From a candidate division FCPU426 bacterium (GTDB taxonomy: Bacteria > Oederibacteriota > JAAXVQ01 > JAUVAV01), in NCBI GenBank assembly GCA_030619365.1, contig JAUXBQ010000105.1:1-8561 (forward strand): a DNA stretch of 8,561 bases. The letters run 5' to 3'. Each line of letters opens with the position of its first letter. Position 1 is the first letter of the stretch. This document shows, piece by piece, positions 1 through 6,617 of this stretch. Below the pieces are notes generated by a model. The model saw only the letters and a list, made by a program, of their open reading frames with translations, was not told the DNA's origin and did no database searches. The translations under genes and the position numbers were made by a program.

Positions 1-605
1 CGCTGGAATTTGCGCAGCATATACAGGCTAAGAATATTTATGCCGTCGAATTTTTGGATGATATGCGGCTGGAAGCGGAAAAGAAATCGATTAAATGTTA
101 TAAGTGGGATTTAAATAACATCTGGGAATTTGAAGATAATTATTTTGATGTTATTCTGTCCAGTCAAAATATAGAGCACATGCACAATACCAGAAGATAT
201 TTAGAGGAGTGCTATAGGATTTTAAAACCGGGCGGGCAAATTATTGTACTCACGGAAAACTTAGCTTCCTGGATCAACATAGGGGCTCTTTTATTTGGCT
301 GGCAGCCATTTTCAACTACCAACATAGATGGCTGGAGCGTGGGCAATCCCCTCATATGGCATTTAGATGAGTATAAGGATGAGGAAGTTATACGCCAGCA
401 TAGAGCGACAGGCGTGGATGGAACCACGGGACATATACGCGTGCTGACCTATCACGGATTAAAAGATATGTTATCGAAAACAAGTTTTAAAAACATAAAA
501 ATGCACTCCCGGGGCTATCTTCCATTATTTGGCTGGATATCAAATGTGCTTTGTAGTATTGATAAATGGCATGGCCATTTTTTAATCGCGAGCGGGTATA
601 AGTGA
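1..605 (+). CDS. Class I SAM-dependent methyltransferase, 5'-truncated
   Basis: The gene runs in from the left edge; the reading frame begins at base 3 and stays open to the TGA at 603-605, giving 200 visible residues. A TTG at 54 could be taken as a start, but the residues before it (NIYAVEF, with the acidic residue that usually contacts the SAM ribose) belong to the fold, so the true start is outside the window. The glycine-rich SAM motif I must also lie upstream. Visible family signs are KWDLN, the motif FDVILSSQNIEHM, then the helix and strand around ILKPGGQIIVLTEN, which is typical of Methyltransf_11/23-type enzymes. The C-terminal half (TYHGLKDML and the following strand) completes the domain. 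No membrane segment is seen. Next to glycosyltransferases it probably methylates a sugar or lipid-linked glycan; the substrate cannot be read from sequence. Codons are AT-rich, unlike the genes in the right half. Confidence 0.85.
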   Translation, partial: LEFAQHIQAKNIYAVEFLDDMRLEAEKKSIKCYKWDLNNIWEFEDNYFDVILSSQNIEHMHNTRRYLEECYRILKPGGQIIVLTENLASWINIGALLFGWQPFSTTNIDGWSVGNPLIWHLDEYKDEEVIRQHRATGVDGTTGHIRVLTYHGLKDMLSKTSFKNIKMHSRGYLPLFGWISNVLCSIDKWHGHFLIASGYK

Positions 606-836
606 TTCCCGGTGTGAAGCCCTGACTTGGGGACCACACTGAAGAACTTGGATTAGCGAAGTTGAAAGTCGGAACGGGAATTTTTCGGCCACGGACTTTA
701 CCAGATCAAATTGATACTCAGTCATTCTTGGATAATCAAGTGGTTTACGCAAAAATTGTTTTATGCAACCGAATCGAACCAGGAGCCGTAATACCTCGTT
801 GTGGGCAGGGCGGGAATTCCGGAAAAACGAAAGGAT
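606..836. other. Gap with no assignable gene
   Basis: These 231 bases separate the methyltransferase from the GT2 gene. One + frame is free of stops from 626 to 838 and ends at TAA 839-841; its translation includes NRIEPGAVIPRCGQGGNSG, which I cannot assign to a family. It has no good start with a ribosome binding site and runs into the GT2 start, so I do not call it a gene. TTGATA (711-716) and GATAAT (731-736) resemble promoter boxes, but only 14 bases separate them, too few for a normal sigma-70 promoter. The region could be a leader, a remnant of a decayed gene, or both. Confidence 0.4.
610..641 (+). other. Stem-loop just after the methyltransferase stop
   Basis: Bases 610-616 (CGGTGTG) can pair with 635-641 (CACACTG), with one G-T pair, and an inner CCC/GGG stem can stack above it around a TGACTT loop. 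It lies five bases after the stop codon, where a transcript end or mRNA-stabilising hairpin would be expected. It is not followed by a T-run, so it is not a standard intrinsic terminator. Confidence 0.35.
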
Positions 837-1673
837 ATGAATAATTTGCCTAGTAAGCCCGAAGTGTCAGTGGTTATGCCCGCATATAACGCGGAAAAGT
901 ATATTGGTGCTGCCATTGAAAGTATTTTAACGCAAACGTTTAACCAGTTTGAATTAATCATTGTCAATGATGCGTCTACCGATAATACTAAAAACATCAT
1001 TTCGAGTTTTTCCAAACAGGACCCAAGAATAATTGTTATTCAAAATGAAACCAACTTGGGCATCGCGGGCAGCCGCAATCGGGGATTACAAACGGCCAGG
1101 GGAAAATATATTGCGTGGCAGGACGCAGATGATCTTTCCTGTGGAGAACGTTTGGAAAAACAATACGCGTTCATGGAAAACAATCCGGCGGTTGCTATTG
1201 TGGGGGCGTATTTGGAGTTTTTTGATGAAACGGGAAGTTTGCATGTTAGAAAATACGCCACCGAAGACCATGCGCTTAGGTGTAAAATATTCCGATATTC
1301 ACCGGTCGCCCAGCCCGTGGCCATGATACGTAAAAAATGCGTGGATGAGGCGGGGGAGTATGATTTGCGATACCCGCCGGCCGAAGACATTGACATGTCT
1401 TTTAGGTTGGGGATGAAATACCAGTTTGCAAACATTCCCGAAGTACTTTTGAAATATCGCCAGCACCTTGAATCGGCAACCTTTATCCAATTCAAAATCA
1501 TGGAAGGCAATACTTTAAAGATAAGAAAAAAGTATTTTGGGCAAGCCGCCTTTAAAGTCACCTTATTCGATCGTCTGTTTAATTTAATACAAAAAATAAT
1601 GCTGGATGTTATTCCACCGAGAATTAAAATACGGCTTTTTAATCTTGTGAGAAACCGCAATGTCCACCATTAA
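837..1673 (+). CDS. Family 2 glycosyltransferase (GT-A fold)
   Basis: Predicted 278-residue GT2 enzyme that transfers a sugar from a nucleotide-sugar donor to a growing glycan at the cytoplasmic face. The N-terminus gives the classic first strand and loop PEVSVVMPAYNAEKYIGAAI (from residue 8), followed by LIIVNDASTDNT, the NLGIAGSRNRG loop, and the metal-binding DxD in WQDADD (DAD at residues 96-98). The second half contains EAGEYDLRYPPAEDIDMSFRL, a typical acceptor-side ED motif. The last 40 residues are basic and hydrophobic and may lie along the membrane; there is no clear transmembrane helix. The frame extends upstream to a GTG at 801, but homology begins only after ATG 837, which I chose. 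The nearest purine run (AGGA at 832-835) is too close to be a good ribosome binding site, so the start remains uncertain. The gene overlaps the next by 14 bases, implying one transcript. Donor and acceptor are unknown. Confidence 0.9.
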   Translation: MNNLPSKPEVSVVMPAYNAEKYIGAAIESILTQTFNQFELIIVNDASTDNTKNIISSFSKQDPRIIVIQNETNLGIAGSRNRGLQTARGKYIAWQDADDLSCGERLEKQYAFMENNPAVAIVGAYLEFFDETGSLHVRKYATEDHALRCKIFRYSPVAQPVAMIRKKCVDEAGEYDLRYPPAEDIDMSFRLGMKYQFANIPEVLLKYRQHLESATFIQFKIMEGNTLKIRKKYFGQAAFKVTLFDRLFNLIQKIMLDVIPPRIKIRLFNLVRNRNVHH

Positions 1674-2820
1674 AAATCTGGCAATCATTGCTCACAAGTA
1701 TCTTACTCAGCCGGATGATGAGCTGGTTGCTTATCTTGGTCAGCAGAAATATCCCAATGTTTTGCATATTATGCATCATTTTTCAGATGCGAAAGATCGA
1801 CGGAGTTATTATTGCTGGTATCGAGAGGGAAGGGTGTATAAAAAAAAGCAAACGATAGACTATCGGTTTTTACCCGAGCCGATAGTCTATCTCAAGGAAA
1901 TGGTAGTCACCTTTATATGGATATTAACCACCGGCAGGAAATGGGATGTTTACATTGGCATGGATGGATTGTGCTCGTTGTGGGGACACTGGTTTAGGCC
2001 TTTCCTGAGGATCAAAAAGGTAATATATTGGGTAATTGATTTTGTGCCCCAGAACCGGTTTTACCAGAAATGGAAGAATTGGATTTACAAACGGATTAAT
2101 ATATCCGCGTATCGTCATGCGGACGAAATATGGGATCTTTCTAAAAGAATGGATGAAGCCAGAGAGATTTATTGGGGGGTTAAAAGAAGAGAGCTCAAAC
2201 AGCAACGGATTGTCCCCTACGGCATGTGGCTCAATCGCATTGCCGTGCGATCTTATTCGGACTGTGATAAAAATGTGCTCCTGTACATGGGACACTTGAC
2301 TGAAAAACAGGGCGTTCAGTTGGTATTGCGGGTCATGCCGGAAATACTGAAAAAAAGGCCGGATATTGTCTTTAAGATTATTGGCGGAGGAACCTATTAT
2401 CCTCATCTTGTAAAATTGACCCAAGAGCTTAATATTAAAACGCATTGTCAGTTTTTGGGAAAAATTGAAAGTATTATAAAATTAGAAGAAGAGGTTGCCA
2501 AAGCTTGTGTTGCTATCGCGCCGTATCTTAAGGGATTGGATCACTGGACGAAATATGCGGATCCCGGGAAATTAAAAACATATCTGGCCTGCGGAGTTCC
2601 GGTTCTGACGACGGATCTTTCTTGGAACGCGAGAGAAATCGAAGAAAAAAAATGCGGACGGGTTATAAGTGAAGATAGTTCGGATATTGTTGAAAAAGTT
2701 GATTTTTTGATGAATCCGGATTGTAATCAGACGTATCGTAGCAATGCCCGGGCATATGCCGAAACGTTTGACTATGCTGTAATTTTCGGAGGACTGTTTC
2801 CGATGGAAGTGGCACGATAA
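1660..2820 (+). CDS. GT4-type glycosyltransferase (GT-B fold)
   Basis: Predicted 386-residue retaining glycosyltransferase, with an N-terminal acceptor domain and a C-terminal nucleotide-sugar domain. The N-terminal half contains YWVIDFVPQNRFYQKW and a HADEIWDLSKRMDEAR segment, like the linker ahead of the donor domain in GT4 proteins. The donor domain starts near residue 207 with LLYMGHLTEKQGVQLVL, continues through FKIIGGG, and has DPGKLKTYLACGVPVLTT at about residues 301-318, which replaces the usual EPFG..EAMA-GTPV block. The strict E-x7-E pair is not obvious. The start ATG lies inside the end of the GT2 gene, so translation is probably coupled; the ribosome binding site is weak. The C-terminus (FGGLFPMEVAR) looks abnormal, and the adjacent frame continues more plausibly, so the 3' end may be frameshifted. 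A 13-bp inverted repeat lies in codons 65-78. Sugar specificity is unknown. Confidence 0.85.
   Translation: MSTIKNLAIIAHKYLTQPDDELVAYLGQQKYPNVLHIMHHFSDAKDRRSYYCWYREGRVYKKKQTIDYRFLPEPIVYLKEMVVTFIWILTTGRKWDVYIGMDGLCSLWGHWFRPFLRIKKVIYWVIDFVPQNRFYQKWKNWIYKRINISAYRHADEIWDLSKRMDEAREIYWGVKRRELKQQRIVPYGMWLNRIAVRSYSDCDKNVLLYMGHLTEKQGVQLVLRVMPEILKKRPDIVFKIIGGGTYYPHLVKLTQELNIKTHCQFLGKIESIIKLEEEVAKACVAIAPYLKGLDHWTKYADPGKLKTYLACGVPVLTTDLSWNAREIEEKKCGRVISEDSSDIVEKVDFLMNPDCNQTYRSNARAYAETFDYAVIFGGLFPMEVAR
1840..1891 (-). terminator. Terminator-like hairpin on the minus strand, inside the GT4 gene
   Basis: Bases 1854-1866 (GATAGACTATCGG) and 1879-1891 (CCGATAGTCTATC) are perfect reverse complements over 13 bp, with a 12-base spacer that could add three weaker pairs. 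On the minus strand the stem is followed by GTTTGC and then eight T residues (the A-run at 1840-1847 on the + strand). A stable stem followed by a U-tract is the form of an intrinsic terminator, here reading antisense to the gene. No minus-strand gene upstream of it is supported, so it may act on antisense transcription or be coincidental with a Lys-rich coding stretch. No T-run follows the stem on the + strand. Confidence 0.45.
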
Positions 2821-3004
2821 AAATTTAGATAAAATATTGAAAAAGACGATAACGGGAAATTGCCGGGTTGGTTTGACGCAAATGAAACCGGCAGGACAGA
2901 TTACCATTAGCAATTTACACTGGTTTTTGCAGAAAAGACCGTCTGATCCCGTGCGAATCGTGAACGCTTTGCACTTGAGGGAAAGAAGTAATAACGAACG
3001 ATGA
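2783..3004 (+). other. Possible displaced 3' end of the GT4 gene in another frame
   Basis: The + frame one base ahead of the GT4 frame (codons at 2789, 2792 and so on) is stop-free from 2783 to TGA 3002-3004. If one G is removed near 2788-2792, the GT4 protein would read FDYAVIFEDCF and continue RWKWHDKNLDKILKK, which resembles the usual charged C-terminal helix of GT4 enzymes better than the present ending. Beyond about 2845 the translation is not recognisable. No start codon with a ribosome binding site suggests an independent gene. This could be a real frameshift, a sequencing error, or a chance open frame. Confidence 0.35.
2862..2892. other. Stem-loop in the gap before the GT39 gene
   Basis: GCCGG (2862-2866) can pair with CCGGC (2888-2892), and TT/AA pairs extend the stem past one bulged G. 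An alternative pairing uses GGTTT (2870-2874) with AAACC (2885-2889). It lies about 40 bases after the GT4 stop and has no following T-run. Its role is unknown; it may be a weak transcript-end or processing structure. Confidence 0.25.
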
Positions 3005-3026
3005 ATTAAGGCGGATGAAGAATACG

Positions 3027-3031
3027 GGAGG
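3027..3031 (+). promoter_or_regulatory. Ribosome binding site favouring the ATG at 3036
   Basis: GGAGG within GGGAGGGAAG lies four bases before ATG 3036. The in-frame ATG at 3015 has only AAGG (3008-3011) three bases before it. This favours the downstream start for the GT39-like protein. Confidence 0.6.
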
Positions 3032-3035
3032 GAAG

Positions 3036-6000
3036 ATGCCGTTGAAAAAAATCTTCTTAAGTGTATATAAAAGACTAAATAACTCAGCCTGGACCTGGCT
3101 GCTTTACATATTGTGCGGTGCGTTTATTTTATCCGGGCAAGGGTTTATACTGGGGCAGAAAATAACCGCCGGCTTAATATTTACTGCAATCGGTGTTCTG
3201 TTTTATCTTGTTTCCTTAGCCGGAGAGGAACGTCTACAAAAGGAATATAAGTCATTCAGACTTGTCATAAACGCCTGGATTTTACGCTTAGAATCTGTTG
3301 CGGCAAAATGGAGCCGGAAAGACCTTCCCTTCCCGGCAGCGAAAACTCCGCAGGAAGGGGCGGAAAGCGTAGGGGCAAAGCAACCAGGGGACAAGCCGGT
3401 CGAGAAATTACCGCTGCCGACGTTCAAAGATCCCATCATTCTATCCATTCCCAAAAAAATCATACTCATATTAGGCGGAGGCTTATTAATTACGAGTCAG
3501 CCCCTGTTTTTTATGGAAAAATTGGGCTGGGGGTTGGGGTTGCTGGCCCTATCCATTCCCATGCTTTTTTATTTAATTGTAAGCAAGCAGCCCGCTCTGG
3601 TTCTGGGACGGTTGGATAGTGTGCTGAAAGCAGCGTTGTTGGCTTTGCCCGGCGTGGCGGCTGTGATCCTGGGTGACCGGCTCATGCTGAAAAATATGGA
3701 ATTGAGCTTTACCAAGGAAATTATCGGATATTTTCTCAACTTCGCAGGCATTCTCTTGCTGATCGCGCTACTCCCAAAAACCGCGCCGGATAACGATCCC
3801 CGCCCGTTTCTCGACCGCTGGACCGGCGAAACCCGCTCCGGCTGGGGCAAGACGGTCAAGGCCCTGCTGGTGGCCGGGGCCGTGGTCTTCTTTGTCCTGG
3901 CTAACCGGACCGGCGATTTCAAGCTGGTGACCGTGCTGGTGCTGCTGGGAATCGCGGCCGCGGTTTTATCTTTCCCCTGGAAGGCCGAGAAGACCGGGAC
4001 CGCGGAACCGGGCCTGGTCAGGCTGATCAGTGGGCGCTTGCTGCGGCTGGCGGCCTTTGGCCTGGCGCTGTACCTGGGTTACCGGGGACAAACCTTGATT
4101 TCCCACGAGCAATTGTATCCCGGCCTGTACCGCTTCGCCGCCGCGGCCCTGGCCCTGATCATCGCCTTCCGCGAGCCGGATCCCAAAAAGCCCGACACGT
4201 TTCAGGAGCCGCCCTTGAAGTGGTATTGGGAAGCACTGGGGGTCATCCTGATCATGGCGGCCGCCATCTGGGTTCGCACCCGCTTGCTGGATATCATGCC
4301 CTACGGTGTGGAGTGTGACGAGGCCGGCGCCGGTTACCATGCCGTGGATATCTGGAAAAACAATTTTCAATCGATCACGGTCCATCCCAGCGGCCGGCCG
4401 CTGTTCATGCTGCTGTCCAAGGTGGTGGCCTTCCAGTTTTTCGACATTGGGAACGTGGGCATGCGCTTCATGGCCATGGTGTGGGGCGTGGCCAGCGTCC
4501 TGGCGGTCTATCTGCTGGCACGCCTGCTCTACGGCCCCCGGGTCGCGCTGGCCACGGCCGCGCTCCTGGCTTTCAGCCGGTGGCACATCCATTTCTCGCG
4601 CTTCGGCTGGTCCAATACCCTGATGATCTTGCTGCAGATGATAGGATTCTATTTCCTGATCAAGGGATATCAGCTCCGGAAAAAGTGGTACTTTGTGCTG
4701 GCTGGCGCCAGCCTGGCCCTGTCCGTGCAGACCGAGACCGCGGCGCGCATTGTCCCGGTCATCTGCCTGGGCATGTTCGTCCTGTTCACCCTGAACGAGA
4801 AACGCTGGTTCCGGCGTGATTGGAAGCTGGTGCTGGCTTTTGTGCTTGGGATTTGGCTGACCGGCGCCAGTATTGTCATGTTCTGGATCAACAAGCCCCA
4901 ACTGCTGGCGCGGCGGGTGTACGAGGTCTCGCTGTTCGCGGATGACGCCAACGCCCCCCGCGACATCTGGCGCGGATTGGTGCACAGCACCAAATACAGC
5001 ATAACCCAATTAAACTGGCACGGCGACTACCGCACGCGCCATAACGGGGGGCTTTCCGGCGAACCAGTATTGGATTTCTGGACCGCGATTCTGTTTGCCT
5101 TGGGGTTCGTCATCACGGTTTATTATTGGCGGCGGTTTCGCTACGGGCTGCTCTTGATGTGGTTTTTCGGGTTCATGGCAGCTTCGGTTTTATCCCTGGA
5201 GGCGCCGCAGTCCCACCGGGCCTTTGGAGCCATTCCCGCCGTTTTTTTAATGATCGGCGCGTTTTTGGACCGGAGCCGGCGCTTGCTGAAAGAATCCCTG
5301 GGGCGGCCGGGCGTCTGGTTGGGCGTCCTGATGTTTTGCCTCTTGTTTTATCCCATTGCCAAGACCAATTTTAACAAGTATTTTGACGCCTTCCCGGGCT
5401 TTGATACCGCCTGCACGGCGGCGGCCAGGCACATGGGCGGCGGGAAATGGAAGGACGCGCATCATTTTATCATGTCCGCGCATCTCTGGATGGGGCATCC
5501 GCCGTTCATGCTCTACTCCCGTGGTATCGACGCCCAGTTTTATTACCAGCCCTCGGAGGTGGTGCCGATCCGGCGTGCCGCCGAACAGGACGCGTTGTAC
5601 ACCTTCATTCTGGAATACCAGCCGCTTATCCCGATCATGCAGTGGTATTACCCGAACGGCCAATATGAAGACGAGATCCACGAGAAGTGGGGACAACAGT
5701 TCCAGTCCTGGGGCGTGAAGCACGAGGAGATCATGCGCACCCGGGGTCTCACCGCCTCCTATTGGAACAACACCACCTGGTCCGGGCCACCGGTTCTGAC
5801 GCGCCAGGATGCCAATCTGGACCTGGCCTTTTCCTCCGAGAACTGGCCCCTGGACGGCGCCGGCTCAATCGCCTGGGAGGGTACGGTTTTTGTGCCGCAC
5901 GCCGGGGAATACGGCCTCTACGCCTTTGGCAGCGACTACTTCGAGGTCCGCGTGGGGCGCCAGGCATTTCTGCGCGCCGAGAACAAACAGGAAGACCAGC

Positions 6001-6617
6001 GGCGCGTGTGGCTGGCCGGCGGTCTGCACCGGCTGCGGGCCCGGGCCAAAGTGCTCTCGCCCGACAGCCGCGTGCTGCTGGCCTGGCAGTGCGACCAGAC
6101 CGTGCCGTACTTTCTGCACCACGATCCCTACCAGAAAAGGTTTTTCAAGCAAGCGATTCCCACCACTCATCTGTTCACCTATCCCGAACCGATCGGGCTT
6201 TTGGAATCCCTGTACGACAACGGAAACTGGCAAGGCCGGCCGGTCCGGCAGACCGTGGAGCCGGTGCCCTTTTTCTACTGGCACGGAATGCCACATGGAT
6301 TCACTCCGCCGCTTTCCGCCGATTGGCGGGGGCGAATTAAAATCGACCGGGCGGGAGACTATTGTTTCGAGATTCAGCACGGGGGCTTTGTGGAACTGGA
6401 GATCGACGGCCGGACAATCATCCGCGCCGGGACTGTGCCCGACGGCCAAAACCGCGGCACCACGCCGCGCAATCCCATCCACCTGGAACCGGGCGAATAT
6501 CCCCTGTTGATGCGCTGGTCCGCGACCGGCGGGTGGTTCATGAAATTCTGGTGGAAACCTCCGGGTGGTGAGCGGGAGCTCGTACCGGCCTGGATCTTGT
6601 CCCCGGAGGCGGAATGA
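3036..6617 (+). CDS. GT39-like (PMT/ArnT-type) membrane glycosyltransferase with two C-terminal PA14-type domains
   Basis: Predicted 1193-residue integral membrane protein (1200 if the ATG at 3015 is used). Residues 20-380 form a series of membrane hairpins with a hydrophilic linker at about 63-135. The GT-C core starts near residue 397: VECDEAGAGYHAVDIW carries the Asp-Glu pair (428-429) expected in the first outer loop of polyprenyl-phosphate-dependent transferases. It is followed by HPSGRPLF, a GMRFMAMVWGVASVLAVYLL helix and a HIHFSRFGWSN segment, as in GT39 proteins, with about 11 more membrane segments ending near 776. The outer part holds two PA14-like units: about 904-1025 (GLTASYWNN, WEGTVFVPHAGEYGLYAFGSD) and about 1054-1190 (LLESLYDNGNWQG, DWRGRIKIDRAGDYCFEI, LVPAWILSP). 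It would transfer a sugar from a polyprenyl-phosphate donor on the outer face; PA14 domains in other proteins bind carbohydrate. Composition changes sharply near 3780 (residue 249). It overlaps the flippase gene by ATGA. Acceptor, either glycan or protein, is unknown. Confidence 0.88.
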   Translation: MPLKKIFLSVYKRLNNSAWTWLLYILCGAFILSGQGFILGQKITAGLIFTAIGVLFYLVSLAGEERLQKEYKSFRLVINAWILRLESVAAKWSRKDLPFPAAKTPQEGAESVGAKQPGDKPVEKLPLPTFKDPIILSIPKKIILILGGGLLITSQPLFFMEKLGWGLGLLALSIPMLFYLIVSKQPALVLGRLDSVLKAALLALPGVAAVILGDRLMLKNMELSFTKEIIGYFLNFAGILLLIALLPKTAPDNDPRPFLDRWTGETRSGWGKTVKALLVAGAVVFFVLANRTGDFKLVTVLVLLGIAAAVLSFPWKAEKTGTAEPGLVRLISGRLLRLAAFGLALYLGYRGQTLISHEQLYPGLYRFAAAALALIIAFREPDPKKPDTFQEPPLKWYWEALGVILIMAAAIWVRTRLLDIMPYGVECDEAGAGYHAVDIWKNNFQSITVHPSGRPLFMLLSKVVAFQFFDIGNVGMRFMAMVWGVASVLAVYLLARLLYGPRVALATAALLAFSRWHIHFSRFGWSNTLMILLQMIGFYFLIKGYQLRKKWYFVLAGASLALSVQTETAARIVPVICLGMFVLFTLNEKRWFRRDWKLVLAFVLGIWLTGASIVMFWINKPQLLARRVYEVSLFADDANAPRDIWRGLVHSTKYSITQLNWHGDYRTRHNGGLSGEPVLDFWTAILFALGFVITVYYWRRFRYGLLLMWFFGFMAASVLSLEAPQSHRAFGAIPAVFLMIGAFLDRSRRLLKESLGRPGVWLGVLMFCLLFYPIAKTNFNKYFDAFPGFDTACTAAARHMGGGKWKDAHHFIMSAHLWMGHPPFMLYSRGIDAQFYYQPSEVVPIRRAAEQDALYTFILEYQPLIPIMQWYYPNGQYEDEIHEKWGQQFQSWGVKHEEIMRTRGLTASYWNNTTWSGPPVLTRQDANLDLAFSSENWPLDGAGSIAWEGTVFVPHAGEYGLYAFGSDYFEVRVGRQAFLRAENKQEDQRRVWLAGGLHRLRARAKVLSPDSRVLLAWQCDQTVPYFLHHDPYQKRFFKQAIPTTHLFTYPEPIGLLESLYDNGNWQGRPVRQTVEPVPFFYWHGMPHGFTPPLSADWRGRIKIDRAGDYCFEIQHGGFVELEIDGRTIIRAGTVPDGQNRGTTPRNPIHLEPGEYPLLMRWSATGGWFMKFWWKPPGGERELVPAWILSPEAE
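6605..6609 (+). promoter_or_regulatory. Ribosome binding site of the flippase gene
   Basis: GGAGG lies four bases before ATG 6614, inside the last codons of the GT39-like gene. It supports translation re-initiation at the ATGA overlap. Confidence 0.6.

Noticed and set aside
291..537. 12-base repeat TTATTTGGCTGG at 291-302 and 526-537 in the methyltransferase gene
   Set aside because: Both copies encode Leu-Phe-Gly-Trp in different parts of the domain, with no matching flanks; most likely coincidence.
711..736. TTGATA and GATAAT as a sigma-70 promoter for the GT2-GT4 pair
   Set aside because: The spacer is only 14 bases, outside the usual 16-18, and no better-spaced pair was found.
1040..1660. 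206-codon open frame on the minus strand opposite the GT2 gene
   Set aside because: The + strand frame carries a full set of GT2 motifs; the antisense translation has no family features.
3966..5009. 347-codon open frame on the minus strand
   Set aside because: It lies opposite the GT39 gene in GC-rich sequence, where stops on the other strand are rare. Its translation is rich in Gln, His, Gly and Asp, with no recognisable domain.
6226..6245. GGCCGGCCGG palindrome in the GT39 gene
   Set aside because: Such short GC palindromes recur in this GC-rich coding region (for example near 4391) and carry no further structure.
5447..6510. Overlapping + strand open frames within the GT39 gene
   Set aside because: They are alternate-frame shadows in GC-rich DNA with Arg/Pro/Ala-rich translations; the main frame is uninterrupted and shows PA14 motifs.
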